NCBI GenBank assembly: GCA_037355855.1
Contig: CM074758.1
Span: 3,383,001 to 3,447,000 of the forward strand
Direction: 5' to 3'
DNA length: 64,000 nt
Origin: Pseudo-nitzschia pungens
Lineage: Eukaryota > Bacillariophyta > Bacillariophyceae > Bacillariales > Bacillariaceae
Below the pieces are notes generated by a model. It made no database searches. It was not told the origin of the DNA and worked only from the letters and a program-made list of their open reading frames with translations. Shown piece by piece: positions 10,122-21,716 of this stretch. The translations under genes and the position numbers were made by a program. Every line of letters begins with the position of its first letter. Within the stretch, counting starts at the first letter, position 1.

Positions 10122-11272
10122 CTAATTGGCCAGCGCAATGCTGGTGTGATCATCTTGTTGCTGTTCATTGATTTGTTGCTGACGACCGGCAAAGGGGCGA
10201 CCTCGCGAGATATCATCGAGGGCTTCCCTCAAGCGAAATCTAGCATCCAGCACGGGTCGAACGTCTTCGTGCTTGTCCAGTTCGTGAAGCAAGTCCAACA
10301 CTGCGGGAAGAGTAGAATCTCTGCTATCATCGTAGAAACTCGACACCAAAATTCCGTGCTCCGGGTTCGCCAAGAAACTAAGGTGAAAAAGTATTCCAAC
10401 AGAGCAGAAATCGTTTGAGAAAACGTTCGAAAGCAAACATGGTTATGGGATGCATGATGGCCGGCACAAGATCCCTTCGTCTGAAAACGTTCTTACCTCA
10501 GAGGGTTATTATCTACCAAAACTGTGCGATTCAATCGGCGCTGGCGCTCTTTCTCGTCGTAGGAGTCGCAAAACAGTCCAAGATTCTTTATGTATGCTCC
10601 AACAGTGGAGTCTAACTGGCAGGATTCTCTGTAATGGATCCCCGTAAATATTTCGCCGTGGGGATCCAACATTTTCAAGACGGGCTTCGCATAGACTTCC
10701 ATAGCAGCAGTGAAAATATGTGTCTCGTATTTCGATGACACCTCTCGAAGAAACTCATGCAGATGAGGCCTTTCGTGAACCAATACTTGTTCTCCGTCTG
10801 GTAACGTGACGTTGAACGTGTCTACACCCTTGTTAGTGCCAGCTTCGTGGGTTAACGATCCTTTCTGTTGTAATTGGTGAGCATATTTTGCACCTGGCCC
10901 TTGCAAAAATTGGGAGTGAATCAAGCATTCATCCATATCGAGAACAACCACAAGATCCGAATCGTACTCTCGGGGCGGTTTCGTGTTTCGCAATCGGTGT
11001 TTTTGTCTTTGCTGCTGCAATGACGGAAGTGAATAGGTACCAGCGATTTGCTGCGATTTGAGATCGTTTATGTGGAGCGGCAACCTCTTTCCATTCACCA
11101 CTGGTCGCCGTTGATGTTGTTCTGTGGGGCGACGATCGTAACGCGGATGGCGTTTGGAAGGAGAGATCCATGATGACGACGTCGACAATTGTGCTCGACT
11201 TCCATTGTGTAGTAATTGATGAGATCGGGATTCTAGCGTTCTTAGTGTATATCTTAGACTTGCAGTGGCCAT
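10122..11272 (-). CDS. FCP1/SCP-like HAD phosphatase, two exons
   Basis: This is a haloacid-dehalogenase phosphatase of the small CTD phosphatase type. Family members act on phospho-Ser/Thr proteins such as RNA polymerase II or, as Tim50, in mitochondrial import. Exons are 10497-11272 and 10122-10377. The 119-bp intron (10378-10496) has GT-AG ends, and joining restores the DNNPLSFLANPEHG stretch typical of the family. The product is 343 residues from the ATG at 11272. The catalytic motif is LDMDECL at 111-117, keeping both Asp but with Cys where Thr or Val is common. The C-terminal EDVRPVLD block is also typical. Residues 1-35 are basic, Ser/Leu-rich and nearly free of acidic residues, like a mitochondrial or plastid presequence. 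Family assignment is firm; targeting and substrate are inferred. Confidence 0.85.
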
Positions 11273-11900
11273 GGTGTGGTGGTGAATATCCAAGGTTTAA
11301 TAGAGTGAGTCTTGCAGAAGAGTGAGAACTATTCTTTGTTTCGTGCAAGAACCCACAATGGCGTGTTGGAACGGATGATCTTTGTATTCTATCGAGCAGT
11401 TCTTGTGAATCGAAAATACCGTAAGACCTTAAGATTACCGGTAGATCGCATCACGCTCTTTGGGAAGAATAACTGGGGACGATGATACCGGTAGCACATG
11501 CGAATAAGCCAAAAATACTGTAATTTCATCGAAAACTCAAAGTTCTGACACCATGGAATACGGTAGTACAATGTGCAAGTGGTCGTAATCGCACTCGTAC
11601 TTGCACTTGCAGCATTTGAGAAATACCGTATTGCGAAATACCGTAATACATAACAGTGCCTTGATCATTCTCGCGACAAACCTCATCATTCTTCGCTTCA
11701 AACTGCGTGAAGTTAGTAACTTTCAATCACGGATGTTTTTCCTAGGGTACAAAGCTATGGATTATAGATACACCACATACCATACAGTATAACGGAGGTT
11801 GTCGGGGTCGGAGCGGTCGGAGAGTTTCTCGCAGAACAAGTTGTTCTTCTATTTCTGTTACGAAACTTCGGTAACCTTACGGTAAAAACCTTAGGTTTAT
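11273..11900. other. Intergenic upstream of the phosphatase
   Basis: This stretch must hold the phosphatase promoter. Scattered taccgtaa/ttacggta-type words occur. No gene is supported. Confidence 0.4.
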
Positions 11901-12128
11901 TACTACGGATCGCCCAACAATTGAAATAAAAGTTTTTTTACCGGACGTGTACCAAAAAAAAAGAACCAATAAAGAGATCACTGAAAACCCTCAGACCGTC
12001 ATCATTTTCATCTATTGACAGACTCAGAGGGGGGTCTGAGGGTTTTCAGTGATCTCTTTATTGGTTCTTTTTTTTGGTACACGTCCGGTAAAAAAACTTT
12101 TATTTCAATTGTTAGGGGATCCGTAGTA
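11901..12128. mobile_element. Hairpin MITE, 228 bp, near-perfect inverted repeat
   Basis: Two arms of about 97 bp are almost perfect reverse complements, from tactacggat at 11901 to atccgtagta at 12128, with a loop of about 32 bp around 12000-12030. The few mismatches are near the outer ends (cgccc against cccct). There is no reading frame. The length and perfection exceed a transcription terminator and fit a miniature foldback transposon. Flanking bases do not give a clear target duplication beyond a possible TA. Confidence 0.75.
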
Positions 12129-12549
12129 GTTTCTTCAGTTTTTTCGATGTACCGTACTGGTATTCCACGAAATCCCGGACGACCCAGGTAGTATTTAACG
12201 TAGTAATCCTCACTGAAGAATGGAAGTGTATCCTTATTCCCATCTACTACTAACTTACCACTTCAATTCGCCTGCTGAATCAATCGGTCCTCCCATAGGC
12301 TTATGAGTAACCTTATTCAAAAGCAATTCCTATCACGTTTGGGCTTGGGAACAAGAAGAAAGATCTTTCCCCCTTTTTCTCAGATCATATCCAATGAAAA
12401 TTCGCTCTGGAAAAAGAGAAGAAGCCCATTCCTGATATTATTACTTATTACCGTATTGTCTTGCGTTGTGGATGAATAGTTATGTTTAGTAATTTTTTTC
12501 AATGATATTAATTAAAATAGTTTACACAGCTTTTGAAGACGGATCGATT
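12129..12549. other. Intergenic, no gene seen
   Basis: This spacer lies between the MITE and the 3' end of the minus-strand membrane protein gene. I see no open frame of interest or repeat. Confidence 0.4.
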
Positions 12550-14034
12550 TCATGCCCACGTTGGAGATTTTGAAATATCACTTTCAGGCTTCTCACTTTT
12601 ATCCTTGTGTAAGGATCCACTTCCTACACTTTGAATTCCACCCGATGCCGTTGCGCTTCGATGTAGCCCTATTTTTGGTTTTTCGTCTAAGTTCTCATCA
12701 ACCTGAACATAGCTTGTGTTCTCGTCGCCGACAGTACCACAATCCTCCTCATCTTCATTGGAAACTGGATCATCTTCTTTTGAAGTACGTCCGATCATTC
12801 CATTCAACTTCATCCCCGCCCAGGCCACGAAAGCGCGCCATTTCTCGGATACCCATTCACAGAATTGACCCCATACAATGGCAATGTCCTCTCCAATGCA
12901 TCGCAAATACCCCATAATATTCTTTCCGCCCTTGGACTCAATTGCACGCGACTCGTTCTTGACGAGGTAGGTCAGGACGAAAATCAATATCGTCACAACA
13001 AGTAATACCCAACTCGCGATGTGCAGAGGTGCTTTTAACATCATGTTTCGGTACGCACGCTGGGGATTGCCGCCATGCACAACAGTTCTGATTGCAAAAT
13101 TGTATATTTCCTTTTTCCCGTAAGGATCGGGACAACCATTGGGGTACAATCTCAGATCACAACTCCAGGAGTTACTCAACAGCATCGTGACATTCTCGAC
13201 AGACACTTCGTTGCCTTTCTCGTAAATATTGTGACACCCTATCGAATTGTGCTGTTCGTTGTACTCCTCAAACTCGTTGACCACCCCTGCAAAGTAATTT
13301 CCATCACAGCTAGAAGATTGGAATGCGGAGATTACATATTCACCATTGGGACCACACCCGAGTGTTCCGCTGTATCCGTCGTTATCGTTGCTGCCGGATT
13401 TGTCGTTGCTTCCACTCCCGTTGTTTTCGTCATCGCTATCGTCATCACCAGCATCATAATCAATCTCGACGCAAACCGCATTCACAGTTAAACCAGTGTT
13501 ATCGTCATCATTGGCGTTGCCATTGTCATCATTTTCATCATCATTGTCGTAGGTGTAAGCAACTGGAGTTTCACCGACTGACTTCAAGAGGTTGTCCGCT
13601 CCGCCGTACGTAAAAAATGAGTTGATAAAATGCCGGCGAGTGCATCCAAAGAAGGAGGGAAGAACTTCATCAGCTTTCTTTTGACCATACAAAGAGTATG
13701 CTGCATTAGCACAAAAGCCCTGGGTGCGATACTGGTACCATTGCTCATCTCCATCACGATTGTCTCCCATATAGCCGTCATCTGTGTCATCTACGGTACA
13801 CTCGGACCAAACACAAGAATGCGGTTTGATCCAGAGCTTGTCATAGCTATCTAAATTCGCTAATACATCACGTGCGTCAACCCAGAAGGATTCAAACTCC
13901 TTCAACGAGATAGCGTCGAGCTGCGCTTCGCTCCTCCAGGGTAGCCAATTTCCATTGGCACTGCCAACATTCAAGACAGCCACGAACAAAGCAGCAGCTA
14001 CAGACTGGGAGAGGAAATTTCTCCTCGATACCAT
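12550..14034 (-). CDS. Secreted acidic single-pass membrane protein, 494 aa
   Basis: I do not recognise a named family. The ATG at 14034 starts a signal peptide (residues 1-27, ending near SANG). The luminal part to residue 337 has about a dozen Cys and two low-complexity acidic stretches rich in Asp and Asn (about 162-178 and 195-220). One membrane segment follows (338-358, hydrophobic Leu/Val/Ile), then a cytoplasmic tail of about 135 residues that is acidic and then Ser/Lys-rich. The topology is therefore type I. No intron is evident. It is transcribed away from the similarly built gene at 14562 with 527 bp between the two starts, which suggests a shared promoter region. The two could be diverged paralogues, but sequence similarity by eye is weak outside general architecture. 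Confidence 0.75.
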   Translation of the reverse strand: MVSRRNFLSQSVAAALFVAVLNVGSANGNWLPWRSEAQLDAISLKEFESFWVDARDVLANLDSYDKLWIKPHSCVWSECTVDDTDDGYMGDNRDGDEQWYQYRTQGFCANAAYSLYGQKKADEVLPSFFGCTRRHFINSFFTYGGADNLLKSVGETPVAYTYDNDDENDDNGNANDDDNTGLTVNAVCVEIDYDAGDDDSDDENNGSGSNDKSGSNDNDGYSGTLGCGPNGEYVISAFQSSSCDGNYFAGVVNEFEEYNEQHNSIGCHNIYEKGNEVSVENVTMLLSNSWSCDLRLYPNGCPDPYGKKEIYNFAIRTVVHGGNPQRAYRNMMLKAPLHIASWVLLVVTILIFVLTYLVKNESRAIESKGGKNIMGYLRCIGEDIAIVWGQFCEWVSEKWRAFVAWAGMKLNGMIGRTSKEDDPVSNEDEEDCGTVGDENTSYVQVDENLDEKPKIGLHRSATASGGIQSVGSGSLHKDKSEKPESDISKSPTWA

Positions 14035-14561
14035 CGTTCACAATTTTTCGTTGGAGAGAGTAGACGTGAGATGTCTCGGAGAAGACCGCTGACTACGGTA
14101 CTCTCAAAAATAATACTACTAATAATAATGAAATGCCAACCGGGAAGAAATAATGATCGATTTACGCGGATTGTCGATGGAGATTTTTAGCACGCTTCCA
14201 AAAACATGAGCTTATGAATTTCACAAATCAGGAGTTGAAAATAGCGGGATCACCGATTCATTGGATGAATTGGGAAGCGCGACCAAACTGTACAATCGAT
14301 ATAATCACAAGTGTGCGTTACAACAGACGACGTATGTGTGTTTCTATCGCTAAGGATGCAGAAAATCTGATACTATTGAAAAAATAGTTATAAATGTACT
14401 TGGGGTAATTCTTGATAACGGCCACTGAAAACAAGGATTGTATAGCCTTACCGTAATTTGCGAAAAATCCGAAACACAACTCCATTCTACGCCTCAAACA
14501 AAATACTTCGTACTCTTCATTCCATTTTGCATATCGGTACATTTTTTATTGATCTTTGACC
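14035..14561. promoter_or_regulatory. Divergent promoter region of two membrane-protein genes
   Basis: The two genes start head to head 527 bp apart. A/T-rich stretches occur, including a taataataat run near 14118-14128. No specific factor site is identified. The regulatory role is inferred from the gene arrangement. Confidence 0.45.
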
Positions 14562-16285
14562 ATGACTTTGAAAAGTCGATGCGCACCTTTCTTCACGGCG
14601 CTGTTAGCGTCGGTGTCCGTAACTGATGGAGCTCCATCTCAAAGGACGAATTCTATGCCTTACCTTCGAGAATCAGATCTATCGAAGTATGTCTCGTCGA
14701 GTGCATCGCCATCATCTTCTACCGAAAAAGTTGGCGAATGGATGTCTCTGTCGGAAGATGTAGAGTTCATGCCAAATACACATTTGCCGCCATTACGGAA
14801 ACCTCGCAAACTTCGCAAACTTGAAATGGAAGAGTGGGAGGAAGAAGTTGAAGAAGGAAGTACAACGGGTGCTTGGGAACAATATGATCCATACAGCGTC
14901 CAACCATTTGTCGAGGGAATGTCGGAATATGACGAATACCAACAAGCATGGAGGTTATTGGGATTTATGATCGACTGCAATTCAGCTGATGATGATGGTG
15001 GTGGTTCTGGTTCTGGAAGCGAAGACGTAACCGAGGACGGCTGTGCAAGATATGTACTCTGGGCTGCAGTAAGTTCTGAAGTCTGGGCTATTTCATTCAC
15101 AAATTATGATAATGTCGTTGAAATGAACTAACTTTTCATTTTTGACTTGTAACATGTCCATTATCCATATTTCGCATATAATAGTACGTTGATTTGGATT
15201 ATGAAGGTGGTGGGATCGGAGAATACCAATACTGGGACCGTGACACTCAATCATGGAACGACACTGCTTGCTACTATGCAGAGGGTGGAAGCGGGAGCGG
15301 AGATGAGAACAACGATGATCGCGAAGACGGCAAATCCCGTTGCGCCAAGATGGATTGTCACCTCGAGAACACGCATTTTTCAGTTTTGGGATTTTTCAAG
15401 CATCGCAATTACGACGATTGGATGGAGCAACTCTTTAAGCACGAAGGAATGTGCGTCTGGACGGAAGAGGAGTATGCTTTCATGAAAAATGCCAGAAAGG
15501 CATGGCCGCAGGGTTGTGTTGATTCTGGTTTGACAACTGAAGACGGCGAATACACCCTCTATTACAACATCAAACCGATGAGGAAGGGCCGAATCGGTCT
15601 TGGTTTGTACACTGATAGCCAATGTCTCGTCGACTATTCAGTGACTACCGAGGAGTTGGAAGAGATGATTGGGAACATTTTTAACGACAAGGACAGAAGT
15701 GGCAGTCAAGACGAAAATTATGACTTTTCGTCCGACTCATTATCGGATTCTATGGATCGATGGAACTCTGCATTCGATGTTTGGCATACATGCCACCCAT
15801 GTGTAGCGTATGACATCGAGAACCTTGACGGCAAAATGTACACTGATGACGATGACTACTATTACTACTGGAACAATTACTACAACAACTACTACAACGA
15901 TGACGGAGGTAACGGTCGTCGACGGAAGTTGGGAGGCGAGTACAACGCCCAGGGAGACGTTTTTGAGTGTTACGACGATGCCGGATACACCAACGTGAAT
16001 CAATGCATGAAATTTTCAGCCAAAACGGTGATGAAGACAGCAACCTTCCGTGACTTGTCTTTGGGAAGAAACCAAGCAACATTGGTGGAATATCCATTGT
16101 CCGGATTTCTTGATGAAGCCGACCATTACCGCCGAGATATTTTCGGTAACATTGCGACATATTTCTGCCTATCTGCAGCGCTTCTGTTTATGTTTTTCTC
16201 GGTCTTCAATTTGTACAGAGTTTCTAAGACTGTAAAAGCCGAAAAGGAACAGGCGAACAATAAGGATTCTCTGCTCACGGAGTAA
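14562..16285 (+). CDS. Secreted acidic membrane protein with RXL motifs, two exons
   Basis: Exons are 14562-15068 and 15185-16285. The 116-bp GT-AG intron joins in phase 0. The product is 535 residues. The ATG at 14562 gives a signal peptide ending near residue 24. Residues 82-87 read RKLRKL just before an acidic stretch (EMEEWEEE). A second basic RRRKL lies near 413, after an insert of alternating Asp, Tyr and Asn (about 386-410). About ten Cys are spread through the luminal part. One membrane segment (about 494-515) is followed by a 20-residue tail. Signal peptide, RXL processing sites, low-complexity acidic/Asn region, Cys-rich part, membrane span and short tail is the layout described for diatom silicanins. 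I infer this only from architecture; homology would need a search. The start codon is the first ATG downstream of an in-frame non-ATG opening. Confidence 0.75.
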
Positions 16286-16839
16286 GAAAATAAGGTGAAG
16301 AGGGGAAACGGATTTTGTTGGAATGGAATGTACACAGAAGTTGTAACTCTGATGGACTTAGTTTTGTCTTGTTGAGATTATCTTCAGTTCAATGCCATAC
16401 ATTTCAATGAAATAAACAAAGGATTCAACGTTTGTTGTCGCCATAGAATACCGATAGTTATTGATTGAACATCGATAAAAAAAATCGGAAGCATCGTCCG
16501 ATCGATTGCTGATCATGTACTGTCTAAATAATTATTATCAATTTGAAATCCCTCTGATTGCCATAAGAATCTTTCGTTTGAATGATCGTCAGAGGAGTAA
16601 CAGTTCTATGACACGATGCCTTCCGTTACGGCGCCTTGGCCAGTTTCAAGGCTAATGTCTCTGCAAAGATGATGAAACAGCAACAACATATAATACGTTT
16701 ACGGGAACGAAATCCACTGGGATAACTACTGAGGTGTCTTGCTAAATAGGTCCGGATCGAACATATCTGAAATCTGAACGGAGTTCCATTCTGTATCGTG
16801 CATCATCTCTAGCTTACTGATAGATTCTCGTTTCATCGT
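16286..16839. other. Convergent intergenic region
   Basis: This is the shared 3' region between the plus-strand membrane-protein gene and the minus-strand MBF1 gene. I see nothing beyond ordinary A/T-rich 3' sequence. Confidence 0.4.
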
Positions 16840-17627
16840 TTATCGTCGCTTGGGAGGTCCTCCGCGGGTAATTCCTCTCGAAGCCGCCATCGATTGTCCG
16901 GGCTTCTTCACGGTGGTTTTTGTGTCTTTGGCGAGCTTGGATTTTCCGGGACGCGGCAATTTGGTTCCTAGTTTGCGTTCTAATTTGCTGATAATTTGGG
17001 GATTGGGAATAGCTTTTCCGGATTCGTACTCGGCTACGACCTGAGGCTTCTCGTTGATTGCCGTGGCGAGTTCCTTTTGAGTCATTTTCTTGGCTGTTCG
17101 AGCCTGCATGATCGCCTTACTGAGAGATTTGTCGACTTTGGCGATGGTTCCAACATCGGTGGCTTCCTCCAGCTGTGTGTATTTGTAGGCAAAACAATTG
17201 AGGTCCCATTGTTTGAAACGGCGTAATCGGTTGGGTAGGCGATTCCAGTGAAATGTAGAGTATATATATATATATATACATATATATGAACGAACAGAAC
17301 GCCAGTACGAAAGAAAGAGGAGAGAAAACATTGACGGTGGCCAACGTTAAATTGCAATGAGCAGGCTGAGGGAAGTTGACAACGGCAAGGACAAAAAAGG
17401 ACAGATTTGACAAGGCACGCTTGCGTTTGTTCGTTTTGAAGTTGGAACAACCCGCATACTCGTACCTTTCTCGCGGACATGATTCCGGTGCTGTGCGCCG
17501 ATGCATTCCCACCGGACCCGTATCGTTTCTCGACACCCGTCGTCTTTTTCGCGCTTGGCCGAGACGCGCGTCCGACGTTGACAGAACCCCAGTCTTGGGT
17601 GAAGGGTTGGTTAGTTCCGGTTGGCAT
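16840..17627 (-). CDS. MBF1: Multiprotein bridging factor 1 (MBF1), two exons
   Basis: MBF1 is a small transcriptional coactivator that links sequence-specific activators to TBP and also acts on stalled ribosomes. Exon 1 is 17466-17627 (54 codons) and exon 2 is 16840-17172. The 293-bp GT-AG intron between them contains a TA-dinucleotide run. The 164-residue product starts with a QDWGSVNV block, as MBF1 proteins do. It then has MSARKLEEATDV across the splice junction and a Cro/C1-type helix-turn-helix at about 74-127 (MTQKELATAINEK, ESGKAIPN). The C-terminus is basic and ends GGPPKRR. The join is supported by both phase and motif continuity. The gene is divergent to NVL across 1.1 kb. Confidence 0.92.
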
Positions 17628-18704
17628 GGTTGCTACGTTTGTTCTTAAACTTCAATTGGGGCGCGTTGTGCAGGATGTGTGGGGTTCACGTGTGTTTTCG
17701 TTCTAACCGACGGGGGCTTCGTTCGGTGACCGAAGTTATTGAGAGATTATGCACCGATACAACATGCTCAGTCGCAAGTACGATTACGAGTACAATTTTT
17801 CGTACAGGATTAACATTGCACACACAACATGCATGACATTATTTTTTCCACGGGAGTCAGTCAGCGGAACAATTGCTGATGATTCGACGGCATTCCGGTA
17901 TACGGTACAGTAAGGTTTACTCGTAATTACCATGGGGGACGGGTAATCTTACTAGTCTTAACTTACTCGTACCTTCTCAATCAATATTGGTATTTGATCG
18001 TGAGCACGGACGAAAACGTACGGTATGTTCCAGTTGAGTTGGAGTTACTACCATCCATTATCACAGAAAAGTTTCGTACAGTAAGTATCCCTACGCACAG
18101 AACATAACCTGTATGTACGATAAGAGTTTACGATGGCATCGTTCGTATGTCGTACGGATGACCATTTTCCGCGATTTGGGGAAGAAAACCACCTTCGAGT
18201 TTTTCACGCGCGATTTTCGAGTCCCTGTTTCGGGCGCCTGTTTTTGCGTTAGCGTGCATCATCGGTCACCAGTCACCAGTCGTTGTTTTCGGAGTTGATC
18301 GAGAAGATGATTGATTCCAAAAAACAATATTTGTAGCATTACTATTATTATTTCTTCGTGAACCAACTTTATGTTGTTGTTTTCGTACTTGTAATTAAGT
18401 TACTTGTAATTTGGAAAAAGAAAAAGAAATCAATAATAATAATGGCATCATCGTGACGTCTACGTTACGGTATCTCCACAAGCCGCCGCTTTGTTTTTCG
18501 CCTCGACGAAAGAATTGACTTCACCGCAGTTGCATGATCCGCAGTTGCATTGATAGACACACGGATTCAACTGTCGACTCGGAAGTGACATCGATCATAG
18601 CCGCAAGATCCATTCGGGGCATTCGGAGCGAGTTCGCTGACTGAATAAACAGAAGTCCGGAGAGAAACGACAAAGAAGATCCCCAGTCCAAAATACTGTA
18701 AAAG
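17628..18704. promoter_or_regulatory. Divergent intergenic region MBF1 / NVL
   Basis: The two genes start head to head 1077 bp apart. A possible short frame at 18113-18298 shows no domain. No repeat or specific site is recognised. Confidence 0.4.
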
Positions 18705-21476
18705 ATGACCGAAGAACGAATGGATCCAAAACTGAAGCATCTCGTTCGCAAGTATCTGTCGGCAAAGGATGCAGAAAACAGATCGCCAACGGCGGACGAA
18801 GTTGCCGAATGGTTGCGCGACAAATATCGAGAATATCAACGAAAAGATCGGACACGGCTTTCACGCCAAGTCCAAACCATTCTGACGAACATGGAAGAAA
18901 AACTCGAGGAAAATGACTACGACAAAGAAGCCAGAGCATACGACGAACAACGCGAGAAAATCAGCAAAAATTCCAATGGCCTCAACGCGTCGTTGACACA
19001 ACGATACCGCAAGCTTCAACAAAAAAGAGATGCGGAAGAAGAAGCGAACCGGGCATTGCAAGCTGCAGAAGCAGGTGACCTGGCCGGAATTGATGAGATG
19101 ATGGATACCTCGGAAGAGAATGGCGAGGATAACCACGGCAGTGTGTCGAAAAAGCGAACCCGGGAGGATTCGAGCAGTGGCAACAACCAATCGTTGTTGG
19201 AGAAGCGTGCATCGAAATTAGTGTCGAGTGGAAAATCTACGAAACGCAAAAAACCTTCGAGTGTGAGACGCGGATCGACAAAATCGGGTGCTTCGGGACC
19301 CGGATTGCCAGGAAAGGATGCCGGGGCAAACTTGTGCGAGGCCGTTCCACGACCCACGGAACGCTATTCCGACCTCGGAGGCATGGGAGATGTGCTTACA
19401 CAAATTCGACAATTGGTGGAATATCCTTTGGTTAGACCCGAATTGTACCGCCATTTGGGCGTGGATCCTCCCCGCGGTGTGCTGCTGCGAGGTCCTCCAG
19501 GGTAAGATTCCAACAATCTGATGAGCTGATTTCATTGCCTTGCTTTACAGTTATTTCGGAATTGTTGCACACTAGTGACTCACGACGTTATGTCTATGGT
19601 AATGAAAAACTCAATTTCTGTGACCAGTTGTGGTAAGACGCATTTAGTCAACAGTATTGCTGGCCAGCTTGGTATTCCTTACTTCCGAGTGAGCTCGCCA
19701 GAACTCGTTTCGGGCATGTCGGGAGAGTCGGAAGCTAGAATACGGGAGCTGTTTCAAACAGCTTCCGATTCAGCACCCGCTATCGTGTTCTTGGATGAGC
19801 TCGATGCCATTGCTCCAAAACGGAGCGATGGAAAAGGAATGGAAAAAAGAATGGTTGCACAGTTGCTAACATGCTTGGATATGCTGGATCCCAAAAACAA
19901 TCGACAGATGGCACCTGTTATTGTGATGGGTGCAACCAATCGGGCCGAAAGTATTGATGCAGCGCTGCGTCGAGCAGGGCGCTTTGATAAAGAAATCCTG
20001 ATCGGAGTGCCCGACGAGGAAGCCAGGATCAACATATTGAAAACCATGACGAAGAACATGAAAGTGAGTGGGGATTTCAATTTGAAAGTTTTGGCACGGA
20101 GAACACCGGGATATGTTGGTGCAGACATTCGAAGTTTGACCAAAGAGGCAGCTGTCATTGCCATCAATCGCATATTCAAAAATGTCCTTGTTGATCAAAA
20201 GCTCCCCTCCGACATGATAGACGAAGAGAACGATAATCCTCCCCCTGTGACTCCATTGAGCGCAGAAGAGATGGAATGTCTCCACATCACAATGCAAGAT
20301 TTTCTAGATGCGATTCCAAAAGTACAGCCATCGAGCAAAAGAGAAGGCTTTGCCACAGTCCCTGGTGTCTCTTGGGATGAGATCGGTGCGCTCGGGTCGG
20401 TGCGTGAAGAATTGACCCTGAGCGTCCTGGAACCTATCCGGAATCCCGAAAAATTCCAGGCGCTGGGGATTCCTCTTCCCGCCGGTGTTATGTTGTATGG
20501 TCCTCCGGGTTGTGGAAAGACATTGTTGGCAAAGGCCATTGCTAACGAGAGTGGGGCCAACTTTATCAGCGTGAAGGGGCCGGAATTATTAGACAAGTAC
20601 GTTGGTGAAAGTGAACGCTCCGTTCGTCTCGTCTTTGAGCGTGCCAGGGCTTCTTCTCCGTGCGTGGTGTTTTTTGATGAGCTGGACAGTCTTTGTCCGA
20701 AACGCGGGGGTGATAGCAGCGGGGGAGGTGTCAGTGAACGAGTGGTAAATCAACTCCTTACCGAAATGGATGGTTTGGAAAGCAGAAGGAGCGTGTTTGT
20801 CATCGCTGCCACCAATCGACCGGAACTCATTGATCCAGCAATGATGCGACCGTAAGTAAAATTGAAATCCTTGTTTCTGGTGTATAGCTCGTTCTCGTTC
20901 TCGTGAGCTGCTCCTGTTCGTATCCTCAATGTCTTCTTTGATAATTCGAACGTTCGAACGCTGTTCCTGAATCATAGAGGAAGGTTGGATAAACTACTGT
21001 ATGTTTCCTTGCCCGAGCCAGAAGACCGGGTTTCCATCCTGAAGGCGATTTCTAGCAACATCAATTTTTCTCCCGACGTGAATCTGCATAAAATTGGTAC
21101 CAGCTCGCGAGCCGAAGGTTACAGCGGAGCAGATTGCGCCGCCTTGTTGCGAGAAGCCGGATTGGCAGTTCTCAAAGAGAGCTACAGTGACGATCCGACA
21201 TCCATCACAGACACGAATCCGAGTGGCATGGAAATCGAGACGAAGACGAGCGAGAGTGGTTCGGCGTCCTCTCTTTGTATTCGTCCTCGCCATTTCGAGT
21301 ATGCCTTTGATCACGTTGCACCATCGGTCTCACGAAAAGATCAAGCTCGATATCAACGCATGCGCGATCGAATGGCGCACGCTCGATCACGCGGTTCTGT
21401 TGCCGCGGAAGCCGAAACAGGAGTGACTGCAGACGGAAATGGAGAAAAGAAAGCAAGTGGCACCGACAAAGTTTAA
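18705..21476 (+). CDS. NVL: NVL/Rix7-type double AAA ATPase, three exons
   Basis: Nuclear VCP-like protein (yeast Rix7) is a hexameric unfoldase that strips assembly factors from pre-60S ribosomes in the nucleolus. Exons are 18705-19501, 19628-20851 and 20978-21476. Both introns (126 and 126 bp) are GT-AG. The first restores GPPGCGKT at the D1 Walker A (263-270) and the second restores the MMRPGRLDK block after D2. The product is 839 residues, close to the usual size. The N-terminus carries a helical domain, then Lys/Arg-rich stretches (near 150-215) like nuclear localisation signals. D1 Walker B is FLDELDA (about 320-326). D2 Walker A is near 557-564 and Walker B FFDELDS near 614-620. Sensor and arginine-finger motifs (ATNRPELID, RPGRLD) are present. 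All ATPase residues I can check are intact. Confidence 0.93.
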
Positions 21477-21716
21477 TTTCGTGACTTAGGGTTTGTAAAT
21501 TATTAACCGCAATGGTGTTTGAATCCAAGAGAATTTTCCGGATTTTGAAACGAGAAACTTGTCGGGATATACTTTCCCGACTGATCTCATACAGTAATTC
21601 TGTAGTACGACGTTGAAAGACAATCAGTGCCATGGATCTCATGTACCTGGTTTGCATCCAGCACGGCGTGACAAGCTGGAATACAAGAACACCCATTGAG
21701 GTGCACACAAATTGAT

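Noticed and set aside
11901..12128. Bidirectional transcription terminator
   Set aside because: Arms of about 97 bp are far too long for that, and terminator hairpins of this type are not used by eukaryotic genes.
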